In this document: positions 44,129-52,478 of the stretch, piece by piece
Numbering within the stretch: the stretch's first letter is position 1
Layout of the letters: every line of letters starts with the position of its first letter
From: CAYOUV01 sp964407265
GTDB taxonomy: Bacteria; Chloroflexota; Anaerolineae; Anaerolineales; Villigracilaceae
Length of the DNA stretch: 64,000 nucleotides
Assembly (NCBI GenBank): GCA_964407265.1
Contig: CAYOUV010000008.1
Coordinates: forward strand, 1 to 64,000
Direction: 5' to 3'
Translations under genes and position numbers: made by a program
Notes under the pieces: model-generated
Seen by the model: only the letters and a program-made list of their open reading frames with translations
Told to the model about the DNA's origin: nothing
Databases searched by the model: none

Positions 44129-46447
44129 TTACACGTCTTTTTCGAGATAAGCAACCGCGCGGCCCAGTTCATCATCCATGACCAGTTTTAAATGATGCCC
44201 GGTGCGAAAATCTTCAACCGCAATCAATCGCAAGATTTTTGCCAGTGCCTGGTCGAGAGGGATCCACTCCAGCAAACGACTGGGGGTCTCATAGAAAAAC
44301 TTTCGATTGAAGACCACATCCTGGTCATCAAGATAAACAGCCAGCGGATAGATCTGCGCCTCCATCATGTCCTGGAAGAAATGTGTCCCGAAAGATGGTT
44401 CCGGGGCGACGCCAATCCCCTCTCCAGACAGTTCGACCAGGGCACGCGTATTGTAGATATCGGCATAGCCGATATGCACGCCCAGGTCGGGCGTGGACGT
44501 GCCCCAACGTCCAGGCCCCACAGCAATAAAACCCTGTCCTTCCAGCATGGTATTCAATTGCCCGATCGCCCGTTCCAGCTTATTCCGCTCGGCTTGTGAA
44601 GCCAGACTAAAATAATCCTCCGAAACAAACAGGACAAACCGGATTCCGGACACATATCCCTTGGGCACCATACGGTGTGAGGAGAAAATAATATTTTCTT
44701 CGGCCAGCTCCGAGGGGAGCCGGGCATCCTGTGTGTCCTTGATATGACTTTGCGGCCGGCACTGCAGGATGGCAATCTCGATCTCAGGCTTAAGTGCGGA
44801 CGGATCCTTCACACAAACCGTGAACTCGGTATCGACCGGGGAGTGGTAATGCTGCTCCAGCAAGGAAAGCGCCGTGCGCATATATGCCGCAAACGAGGTG
44901 CGACGCAACATTTGGTCGAAGGTGATGACCAGCTTTTCAGGCGACACCATATTGGTGCGGATTGGCGTCAGGTAGCCATCCTGATCAATTTGCGCGATAA
45001 ACCGCAGAGGAGGGTAACGGGCAGTCAGTACCTCATTGACCGGCAGGGTCTTGAATTGATTTTCTTTGAGATCGATCAAATCCACATACTGCTGTGAATA
45101 GCGTACGATCGCCTTGACATCTGCAGCCGGATGCAGGAGCGGATGACTGAGTGCCACCAGCCGGGGATAATCATTGCCAGTCTGATCGACCGCCCGCGTG
45201 CCCAATCCCCAAACGATGCGGGCGAAGCCGTCTTCTTTATGGATTTGCGGAGACCAGCGGTACAAATTACGACTGAAGGCGACTCCCGATCCATGAGGCA
45301 GGTAATAGCTTCCAAACTGTTCGCCCTCTACAAATTGGATCAGGATCGCGATCCTTTCGTCATAGTCAGCCAGATCATTGTGGTGCCGATAGCTGATCAC
45401 ATCCGGATTGACTGCGCTGGCATAGACCTGAGCAATTGCCTGAGTCAATGCAAAAAGATTTTCTTCGAACCTCCCCTGATTCGGGCAGAAGATGCTCTCA
45501 TATTTCCCGGCAAAGGATGTGCCGAAATTGTCCTCCAGTAGACTAGAAGAGCGGACGATCATCGGCCGCTTGTCGGATTCTTTCAGGACCTCCTTAAGAT
45601 GCTCGAGGATCTGAGGTGGAAATTGACCTTTGGAAAACTCGGCGCAAATCATCGGATACTCCGCCCGGATCTGTTCTTCGGGCTTGTATTTTTGGTCGTT
45701 CCAATGCATCAGCCCGTTGTAGGACATAAAATTGTAGAAAACGTCCGAGCCCAGGTAGTAAGACACCGGCGTCTTGAAGGTCTTTATGACTTCAGGTGAA
45801 GCAGTTTCTTTCAAAATGCGCATGGCCAACAGCATACCAGCTGCTTTGCCACCAATTTTTCCGCCGCCAAATTTGCGACGTCGAATCTCCTTTAAATCCC
45901 CCACCGTAAACCAGCGGCGGGCGATTTTTAGATACTCCAGATGATCGCTGACCATCGTCCGCAGCAGCACCACCTTGATTTCCTGCAAACGCGCTTCGTA
46001 TTGCCCGCGTTCATCCGGCGGCATGCTTTCGATCATCCCGGCTTGCTCGAACAGCATATCGTGCGGCGCCAGTTCGGGATTGAACCACACGAAATCGGTC
46101 TCGGTATTGCCACGTTCTGCCAGAATATCGCGGACAGTTTGTTCAAAATCCTGATATGGAAGGTTGTAGGCGAAATAGAAGTCAGTCAGTGAATCGCGGA
46201 TACGGCTCAGACGTATCTCCCACAAATCCGACGGTTCTTCGGCAAACGGATCCTGCAGACCTTCCCGCGATTGCGATTCCATAGCCTTCTGCTGGGCTTC
46301 GGCCTCGAATTCCTCCTGGGAAATGATTCCGCGCGAGAACAACTCGCGGCGCATCCGTGAACGGATCCGGCTGCCCAGGATCGGATATTGATTGAGCGTC
46401 AGATAAATATTGAGAATATTATCGGGAGAAGGCGTGGGAAATGTCAT
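44129..46447 (-). CDS. PEP/pyruvate-binding domain protein without swivel domain
   Basis: The 772-residue protein contains a pyruvate-phosphate-dikinase-type nucleotide-binding region: FGGGKIGGKAAGMLLAMRIL, then IVRSSSLLEDNFGTSFAGKYESIFC, and ILIQFVEGEQFGSYYLP. An N-terminal helical part and a C-terminal part (FIAVGPGRWGTSTPDLGVHIGY) flank it. I see no TSHxA-type phosphohistidine swivel nor the TIM-barrel PEP-utilising domain, so it cannot make PEP by the usual route and may phosphorylate or adenylate something else. Its -10 box is 6 bases from the ATG, suggesting a leaderless mRNA. Confidence 0.8.
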   Translation of the reverse strand: MTFPTPSPDNILNIYLTLNQYPILGSRIRSRMRRELFSRGIISQEEFEAEAQQKAMESQSREGLQDPFAEEPSDLWEIRLSRIRDSLTDFYFAYNLPYQDFEQTVRDILAERGNTETDFVWFNPELAPHDMLFEQAGMIESMPPDERGQYEARLQEIKVVLLRTMVSDHLEYLKIARRWFTVGDLKEIRRRKFGGGKIGGKAAGMLLAMRILKETASPEVIKTFKTPVSYYLGSDVFYNFMSYNGLMHWNDQKYKPEEQIRAEYPMICAEFSKGQFPPQILEHLKEVLKESDKRPMIVRSSSLLEDNFGTSFAGKYESIFCPNQGRFEENLFALTQAIAQVYASAVNPDVISYRHHNDLADYDERIAILIQFVEGEQFGSYYLPHGSGVAFSRNLYRWSPQIHKEDGFARIVWGLGTRAVDQTGNDYPRLVALSHPLLHPAADVKAIVRYSQQYVDLIDLKENQFKTLPVNEVLTARYPPLRFIAQIDQDGYLTPIRTNMVSPEKLVITFDQMLRRTSFAAYMRTALSLLEQHYHSPVDTEFTVCVKDPSALKPEIEIAILQCRPQSHIKDTQDARLPSELAEENIIFSSHRMVPKGYVSGIRFVLFVSEDYFSLASQAERNKLERAIGQLNTMLEGQGFIAVGPGRWGTSTPDLGVHIGYADIYNTRALVELSGEGIGVAPEPSFGTHFFQDMMEAQIYPLAVYLDDQDVVFNRKFFYETPSRLLEWIPLDQALAKILRLIAVEDFRTGHHLKLVMDDELGRAVAYLEKDV

Positions 46448-46453
46448 GACTCT

Positions 46454-46459
46454 ATTTTA
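46454..46459 (-). promoter_or_regulatory. -10 box of the PEP-binding protein gene, leaderless spacing
   Basis: TAAAAT is followed by AGAGTC and then ATG. The box lies directly after the dnaN terminator stem, so initiation would occur just past that hairpin. Confidence 0.5.
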
Positions 46460-46464
46460 ACAAA

Positions 46465-46497
46465 AACCGGGGCGACACACAGTGTGTCGCCCCGGTT
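46465..46497 (-). terminator. dnaN terminator
   Basis: Sixteen bases on each side pair perfectly (AACCGGGGCGACACAC with its complement) around a single central base, so the inner pairs open to form the loop. TTTTTG follows on the minus strand. Confidence 0.85.
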
Positions 46498-46508
46498 GGA
46501 TTCACATA

Positions 46509-47639
46509 TTAACCCAGGTGCATCGGCATGATTACATGCAGGAAATCATCATCGCCGACTGGACGGACCACCCCTGGGGCATTCGAGGCAGTCGTCTCGA
46601 TCGCCACATTCGGTGATTTGATCACTTCGAGCACCTCACGCAGGAACTTGACATTGAAGGCAATCAACAGGCCAACGCCATCAACGGTCGCTTCCACGAT
46701 GGTCTCATTCTTGCCAGTTTCTTCGGAAGTAGCTGAGATTTCCACCTCGCTCGATTCCAGATCACCGTTGGATTTGATATCCAAGCGCGCCACGTTGGAG
46801 CCCTCGCGCGCAAAGATTTCAGCTTGTTTGCAGGCTTTGAGCAACGAGGCGGTCGAAACCAGCGTGCGAGACTTGTACGAGCGCGGGATGATCTGCTGAT
46901 AATCCGGGAAGGTGCCATCGATCAACTGTGAAACCAATTCCACATCCTTGACTCGGAAGATCACCTGTCCGCGGCCCTTGGGTACCACCATCGAGATCAT
47001 CTCATCGCCGTCACCGGCAATCCGCGCCAGTTCGTTCAGCGCGCGGGCCGGGATGATGGCGTTGATCGGGTGCTGGGTGGGGGAAGAAATCGTCGCCTTG
47101 CGCACCGAGAGCCGGAAGCCATCCGCGGCAGCCATGGTGATCTGGTCATTGTCCACAGTGACCAGGACGCCCATCAGCACCGGGCGGGCCTCGTCGGTCG
47201 AGGCGGCCAGCGCGACCTGCTGGATCATCTCGCGAAAATCCACCACGTTCAGCTGCACTGCGCCTTCCATATCCGGTACAGGCAGAGGCGGAAATTCCTG
47301 TGCATCGATGCACTTGATGTCCGTATTGGAAGTACCGCCGATCAAATGCAAAGTCTGCGAGCTGCTATCCAGGGTCAATGAGACCTGGTCACTGGGTAGT
47401 GTATTGATCAGATCGACAAAAGTGCGCGCCGGTACCGTCGTCGAACCTTCCTCTTCGATCCGGGCCTGGATCCAGCAGGTAATTCCCATTTCCAGGTTCG
47501 TCGCGGAGAGCCGCAGGCGACCTTCATCGCTCGCAATTAAAACATTGGCCAGTACGGGCAGGGTGCTTCGGGGAGAAACAGCTCTGGATACAATCCCGAG
47601 ACCACGAGCCAGATTCTCTTGCAGGACTGTTACTTTCAT
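46509..47639 (-). CDS. dnaN: DNA polymerase III beta sliding clamp
   Basis: The 376-residue protein follows the three-domain clamp plan: MKVTVLQENLARGLGIVSRAVSPRSTLPVLANVLI at the start, LMGVLVTVDNDQITMAAADGFRLSVRKATI in the second domain, and VRPVGDDDFLHVIMPMHLG at the C-terminus, where clamp-loader and polymerase contacts are made. It encircles DNA and tethers the replicative polymerase. A TATACT box at 47672-47677 (minus strand) and AGAGGA before the ATG give it its own promoter. dnaA and recF are not adjacent. Confidence 0.95.
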   Translation of the reverse strand: MKVTVLQENLARGLGIVSRAVSPRSTLPVLANVLIASDEGRLRLSATNLEMGITCWIQARIEEEGSTTVPARTFVDLINTLPSDQVSLTLDSSSQTLHLIGGTSNTDIKCIDAQEFPPLPVPDMEGAVQLNVVDFREMIQQVALAASTDEARPVLMGVLVTVDNDQITMAAADGFRLSVRKATISSPTQHPINAIIPARALNELARIAGDGDEMISMVVPKGRGQVIFRVKDVELVSQLIDGTFPDYQQIIPRSYKSRTLVSTASLLKACKQAEIFAREGSNVARLDIKSNGDLESSEVEISATSEETGKNETIVEATVDGVGLLIAFNVKFLREVLEVIKSPNVAIETTASNAPGVVRPVGDDDFLHVIMPMHLG

Positions 47640-47680
47640 GGCCTGTCCTCTCGTGCAGTGGAATTACTCAAAGTATATCA

Positions 47681-49612
47681 TTAACCAACAAAGGCTGAGA
47701 TGATCAGCCCCAGCAGGACCAACGCCAGTTGCAGGGCAAACAAAGCGGCGAAGACATACATCACGACCGTCCAACCGGATGAACTGGCCGCAGAATGTAC
47801 TTCCTGCCCTTCGGCCATTTGGCGCACGATTTGGGTCACCTGCCCGGCCAGCGCTGAGGCAGAGCGCGGCACACTCCCGGCCCAGGCCACATCCGGCGTC
47901 TCGTCCGGGATGATCACCTGCCGGCCGTTGAATTCGCGCAGCCATAGACGCAGCGCCTCCGGTGGGTTGACCGCCATCGATCCCGGCAGCACGATTGCCT
48001 TGACTTGCTGCCTCAGCTGCGGTGGTAACCCCTCTTCCAGATTTTGCAGAGTGAGGGGCAATTTGGGCAGTTGCTTCTCCAATGCGGAGCGGATCTCCGC
48101 TCCCAGCGCAGTCCCTTCTGAAGCCAGGACCAGCACCGGGAATTGGGCGTGTTTGGAAGCCAGCGCCTCGATCGCCTGCAAGCCGTCGCGCCGTAAGGCC
48201 CGCCAGTGATAGGTCAGCAGGACCACGAACAGGGCCAATGCCTGCAATGCGTTCAGGGCATCCCCGGAAAAACCTTCCGGGCGTTGTCCCAACAGGGCGC
48301 TCAGCAGCAGGAAGACCAGCCGCACGGCCGAGACCATGCCTCCGACCACGCCGCCAAACAGCACGAAGTACAGGTAAGCCTTGCGCACCACGGAACGTCG
48401 GGCGTGGTCGCCTTCGTCACCGATCGCGAGCGCCTCGTCCTGCATCGGAGACCAGGCCAGCAGCCAAAGCGGCAGTCCGGCCAGGATCGTCGCCAGCGCA
48501 GCCGTCAGCCGCGGGCGCAGCGCTTCAGCCCACAGGCCGATCCCGAGCGCCGTATCGATCGCGAAGGACAGCAGCATGCTGACGCCGATGAAGGTCGCAA
48601 CCAGCCCGATCAGCGACAGAATGTAATAGTAAAACCGCCGCAAGCCGGCTCGCCGCGGGGCATCGGCTACTGCATCCAGATCCCGATTGAGCCAACGGCC
48701 GTAGTAAGCCCAGACGCCAGCCAGCGGGATGCCGATCGAGAGCGGACCATTGATCTGCTGCATCAGGCCGTCGAAGCCCAGGTGCTCGCCGAAAACCAGC
48801 CGCAAGAGCGCGTCGACCACGATCCCGGCGGCCGACAGCACCACGGTCACGCCCGCCAGGGACAGGACGTACAGCACTGCCAGACGCATGACGGACCGGC
48901 TTTCACCGGCCTGCGAGAGGGAGTTCTGCACGGCCCGCCAGCACCAGGCCCACAAGGGTGCTCCCAGCACGGCAAAGGCCAGTCCATTCGCCAGCCAGGT
49001 TTGATCCACCCTGCCGACCAGGCCCCCGACCGGGCGGGTCAGCACGAATTGCAGCAGCTGCTGCAGCCCGGCCACCAGCAAGCCAAGCCCGTACAGGACC
49101 CAGATGTAGCGGTAGAGCCGGCGGATGTCGCGCAGGTTATTCTTGGGTTCGACCGTCGCCCACTCGTCGCGCACCACCAGCAGAAAGTAAGCTGCAATCA
49201 ACAGGTTCATGGCGATCGCGATCAGGTTGTCGACCCAGTTCTGCCCTGCACCCAGCACTGCCCGCGAGCTCGAGAACCCGAAGGCCGAGACCAGGGCCCG
49301 GTCGACCAGCGCCAGCAGGTTCTGGACCACCGGTATCAACAGTCCCAGCAAAGCACCATACAGGAAGGCAGCCCGGATGGCGGAAGCGTGTTCCTCCTCA
49401 TCCCCCCGGGCACTGCGCTGCGCAGCCCACCAGTGCAGGGCGAAGACCGGCACCCCCACCAGGATCAGGGCCAATCCCTGGGCCAGGCTTTCGACCGTGT
49501 TGGACACTGTGGATGAAAAGATCACACGCACCAGCCCGATCAGGCCCCACAAAACCACTTCCAGGCTGATGATGGCTACTGCGTAAAAGTAAAGTCGTCG
49601 CACTGTCCTCAT
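47681..49612 (-). CDS. Large DUF5671-repeat membrane protein
   Basis: The 643-residue protein has about sixteen hydrophobic segments arranged in repeats. Each repeat starts with a basic-aromatic motif: VRRLYFYAVAIISL, IRRLYRYIWVLYGL, LRRFYYYILSLIGL and VVRKAYLYFVLFGG. These match DUF5671-type helix bundles, found mainly in Chloroflexota and relatives. A soluble stretch near residues 475-600 has a Rossmann-like feel (FPVLVLASEGTALGAEI), then one C-terminal membrane anchor. Function unknown. The ATG has AGGAG upstream. It follows the small NTF2-like gene by 11 bases. Confidence 0.75.
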   Translation of the reverse strand: MRTVRRLYFYAVAIISLEVVLWGLIGLVRVIFSSTVSNTVESLAQGLALILVGVPVFALHWWAAQRSARGDEEEHASAIRAAFLYGALLGLLIPVVQNLLALVDRALVSAFGFSSSRAVLGAGQNWVDNLIAIAMNLLIAAYFLLVVRDEWATVEPKNNLRDIRRLYRYIWVLYGLGLLVAGLQQLLQFVLTRPVGGLVGRVDQTWLANGLAFAVLGAPLWAWCWRAVQNSLSQAGESRSVMRLAVLYVLSLAGVTVVLSAAGIVVDALLRLVFGEHLGFDGLMQQINGPLSIGIPLAGVWAYYGRWLNRDLDAVADAPRRAGLRRFYYYILSLIGLVATFIGVSMLLSFAIDTALGIGLWAEALRPRLTAALATILAGLPLWLLAWSPMQDEALAIGDEGDHARRSVVRKAYLYFVLFGGVVGGMVSAVRLVFLLLSALLGQRPEGFSGDALNALQALALFVVLLTYHWRALRRDGLQAIEALASKHAQFPVLVLASEGTALGAEIRSALEKQLPKLPLTLQNLEEGLPPQLRQQVKAIVLPGSMAVNPPEALRLWLREFNGRQVIIPDETPDVAWAGSVPRSASALAGQVTQIVRQMAEGQEVHSAASSSGWTVVMYVFAALFALQLALVLLGLIISAFVG

Positions 49613-49623
49613 GGCGCTCTCCT

Positions 49624-50109
49624 CTAATAGGTCGGAGCCGGCTTCGGGGGAGTCTGGTACCAGTCCCAGCCCCAGTAGGGATAGGGCATCTGCGAGACCC
49701 GCCACTCCCCATCCTGCCGGACCAGGACAGCCGTCTCGGTCGAGCGATAGCTATCCGCGAAAGGACCGTTGGCGGTGTGCACCACCGAGACGTCCACGTA
49801 AGCCTCCTGCCCGCGCAGGTCCACTTTACCGACCTCGATCCCGGTCCCGCGCAGGTTCAACTGGTTGCTCAAGAAAGCCTGGCGGAACTGGTCGAAGGTC
49901 GGCTTGTTGTTTTTCTCGGCCAGGTAGCCGTAGGCGCGCTCGTAATCCCGCTGATGCAGCGCCAGCGCGTAGTTGTGGACGATCGCTTCGGGCGTGTCTT
50001 CTGGCAGGTAGGTCTGCGTATCCTTACGGGCGTAGAAGAGTGCCAGCGAGAGCACGACCAGGGCGGCGATCGCTACCAGGATGCCGATGAAAAAACGGTC
50101 TTGTTTCAT
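49624..50109 (-). CDS. Membrane-anchored NTF2-like (DUF4878/SnoaL-type) protein
   Basis: The 161-residue protein has one N-terminal membrane segment (residues 8-26) and an extracytoplasmic NTF2-like domain: TPEAIVHNYALALHQRDYERAYGYLAEKN, VDLRGQEAYVDVSVVH and TAVLVRQDGEWRVSQMPYP. Such domains often bind small ligands or act in envelope regulation. The C-terminus is Pro/Tyr/Trp-rich (YWGWDWYQTPPKPAPTY). The ATG used puts the membrane segment at the N-terminus; the longer frame begins in the intergenic region. TTGCCT and TATACA, 16 bases apart, lie upstream on the minus strand. Confidence 0.75.
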   Translation of the reverse strand: MKQDRFFIGILVAIAALVVLSLALFYARKDTQTYLPEDTPEAIVHNYALALHQRDYERAYGYLAEKNNKPTFDQFRQAFLSNQLNLRGTGIEVGKVDLRGQEAYVDVSVVHTANGPFADSYRSTETAVLVRQDGEWRVSQMPYPYWGWDWYQTPPKPAPTY

Positions 50110-50275
50110 GAAAACCGCCTTTCGGAATTGGAATAGGGCTGAGTCGATTGTATAATCTTTAAGGGAAAAAGGCAATCAGCAAGCCTGGCGCGCAGCCTGA
50201 CCAGCCGCCCCGCTCCTTTCTCCTTTCCAATTTTGGTATACTTGCCCCATCTCCTAAAAACGAAGAGGAATCCCC

Positions 50276-52081
50276 ATGAGCACACAAACCCCTCCCCGCT
50301 GGGATCTGTCCAACGTCTATCCGAGTCTGGATTCGAAGGAATTCAAACAAGGCTGGCAGGACATGCTGGATCAGATCGAAGCCCTGGAAAAGTTCTATAC
50401 TGAAAAGGTCGCCCCGACCGACGCCAAGACTGAGGTGAGTAAGCTGGCCGCGCTGTCTGGCGACTTGATCGACAAGTTCAACGCTGTCTCCGAACTGGCT
50501 TATACCCTGTATGCCTACATCAGTTCGTTCGTGACGACCGACTCGTTCAACCAGCAGGCCAAACGCATCGAATCCGAGTTCGATACCACCGCCGTGCGCC
50601 TGGAGCAGTTGCAGACCCTGTCGGCGGCCTGGATCGGTAAAATCGCTCCGCTCCTGCCCCAGATCATCGATCAGGACCCGCGCGCCAAGGCGCACGCCTT
50701 TTTCCTGCAAGAAGCTGCCAGGCAGAGTAAATACCTGATGAGCGAAGCGGAGGAGGCCCTGGCCGCCGAACTGAATTTGAGCGGCGCCACCGCCTGGAGC
50801 AAGCTGCAGGGCGTGGTCACCTCGCAATTGACGGTCGATTTTGAACTGGACGGCAAGACCGAAAAGATGCCCATGCCAGCCCTGATCAACCTGCGCTCGC
50901 ACCCGGATGAGGACGTACGCCGCCGGGCTTATGAGGCCGAAAACGAGGCCTGGGCCAGCATCCAGGAAACGCTGGCAGCCGCCATGAACAGCATCAAGGG
51001 CACAGCCAACACGCTCAACCGCCGCCGCGGCCGCGAAGACGCCCTGCATCCGGCCATCGATATGGCGCGCATCGACCGCCCGACGCTGGAAGCCATGCTG
51101 GAGGCCATGCACGACTCGTTCCCGATGTTCCGCAAGTACTTCAAATCCAAGGCCAAGAAGCTGGGCAAGGACAAGCTGGCCTGGTGGGACCTGTTCGCCC
51201 CGCTGGGCAAGACCGATACGACCTATTCCTGGGATCAGGCGCGCGCCTTCATCCTGTCCAACTTCGGCTCCTTCTCCCCCAAGCTGGAAGCTTTAGCCCA
51301 GCGCGCCTTCGACAACAACTGGATCGACGCCGAGATGCGCAAGGGCAAGCGCGGCGGCGCATTCTGCATGGGCGTCGAGGCCGTCAGGGAGTCGCGCGTG
51401 CTGTGCAATTTCGACGGCTCGCTCGAACAGGTCTCGACCATCGCCCACGAATTGGGTCACGCCTTCCACAACCAGTGCGCCTACGCGGCCGGCAAGACCA
51501 TCCTGCAGCAGGATACGCCCATGACCCTGGCCGAGACCGCCTCGATCATGTGCGAGACCATCGTCAGCCAGGCCGTACTCAAAGGAGCCGGCAGCCAGGA
51601 AGAGACCCTGGCCGTACTGGAAAATTCACTGATCAACGCCAGCCAGGTGATCGTCGACATCTATTCGCGCTACCTGTTCGAGAAGGAAGTCTTCGAAAAG
51701 CGCGAGCAGGCCGAGCTCTCGGCTGAAGAGTTGTGCGAAATCATGGAGCGGGCCCAAAAGGACACTTACGGCGATGGCCTGGACGAACGCTACCTGCAGA
51801 AGTACATGTGGACCTGGAAGCCGCATTACTACAGAAGTGGGCTTTCCTTCTACAATTTCCCCTACGCCTTCGGCCTGTTGTTCGGCACCGGCCTGTACGC
51901 CATCTACCAGCAAAAAGGCGAGGCATTTGTGCCCGATTACATCAACCTGCTGGCCAGCACCGGCGAAGCCCCGGCCGCGGACCTGGCGGCCCGTTTCGGG
52001 ATCGATATCCGCACCAAGAAGTTTTGGGCCGACAGCCTGGCGGTGATCGGCGGACAGGTCGACCAGTACTGCGCACTCTAA
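50276..52081 (+). CDS. pepF: Oligoendopeptidase F, M3 family
   Basis: The 601-residue zinc metallopeptidase carries HELGH (H391, E392, H395) in STIAHELGHAFHNQ, with the third ligand expected in the ETASIMCETIV region. The N-terminal helical part and GKRGGAFCMGV are typical of PepF/M3B. It is cytoplasmic and degrades short peptides, a suitable partner for the oligopeptide importer elsewhere in the window. A TATACT box lies 30-odd bases before the ATG and GAAGAGGAA serves as ribosome binding site. Confidence 0.92.
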   Translation: MSTQTPPRWDLSNVYPSLDSKEFKQGWQDMLDQIEALEKFYTEKVAPTDAKTEVSKLAALSGDLIDKFNAVSELAYTLYAYISSFVTTDSFNQQAKRIESEFDTTAVRLEQLQTLSAAWIGKIAPLLPQIIDQDPRAKAHAFFLQEAARQSKYLMSEAEEALAAELNLSGATAWSKLQGVVTSQLTVDFELDGKTEKMPMPALINLRSHPDEDVRRRAYEAENEAWASIQETLAAAMNSIKGTANTLNRRRGREDALHPAIDMARIDRPTLEAMLEAMHDSFPMFRKYFKSKAKKLGKDKLAWWDLFAPLGKTDTTYSWDQARAFILSNFGSFSPKLEALAQRAFDNNWIDAEMRKGKRGGAFCMGVEAVRESRVLCNFDGSLEQVSTIAHELGHAFHNQCAYAAGKTILQQDTPMTLAETASIMCETIVSQAVLKGAGSQEETLAVLENSLINASQVIVDIYSRYLFEKEVFEKREQAELSAEELCEIMERAQKDTYGDGLDERYLQKYMWTWKPHYYRSGLSFYNFPYAFGLLFGTGLYAIYQQKGEAFVPDYINLLASTGEAPAADLAARFGIDIRTKKFWADSLAVIGGQVDQYCAL

Positions 52082-52085
52082 GGCC

Positions 52086-52400
52086 ATGGGCGCAGCCGTC
52101 AAAGTCACCCAATGGACCGGTTCCGACCCGCCAACGCGGGGAGGGCTGTGGCAGCTAATGTCGGAGGAGGGCTTGCTGCCCTACGCCTGGTCCAATGGTC
52201 CTTTCGACATTTACGCCGCTCACACGCACGGGTACGACAAGGTTATCTACGTGGTCAGCGGGGCGATCACCTTCGGCCTGCCCGAGCAAAAGCGCGAGCT
52301 GGGTCTCCAGCCCGGCGATCGGCTCGACCTGCCGAAAGGTGTCGTGCACGACGCCAGGGTGGGACCGGACGGGGTGACCTGCCTCGAAGCCCACTACTAA
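52086..52400 (+). CDS. Small cupin-domain protein
   Basis: The 104-residue protein has the two cupin motifs: HTHGYDKVIYVVSGAITFGL (G-X5-H-X-H-like) and LQPGDRLDLPKGVVHDARV. The His pairs would bind a metal. The beginning (WTGSDPPTRGGLWQLMSEEGLLPYAWSNGP) is that of small stand-alone cupins. It starts 4 bases after pepF. Function unknown. A strong terminator follows. Confidence 0.8.
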   Translation: MGAAVKVTQWTGSDPPTRGGLWQLMSEEGLLPYAWSNGPFDIYAAHTHGYDKVIYVVSGAITFGLPEQKRELGLQPGDRLDLPKGVVHDARVGPDGVTCLEAHY

Positions 52401-52417
52401 CCTTGATTGTTAAATGC

Positions 52418-52448
52418 AGCAGGGCACGAGGTCGACTCGTGCCCTGCT
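52418..52448. terminator. Bidirectional terminator between the cupin and glutamate dehydrogenase genes
   Basis: AGCAGGGCACGAG and its exact complement form a 13-bp stem with loop GTCGA. AT-rich sequence on both sides lets it serve the two convergent genes. Confidence 0.8.
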
Positions 52449-52478
52449 TGATTATTGATTATTGATCAAATCAGCGGG

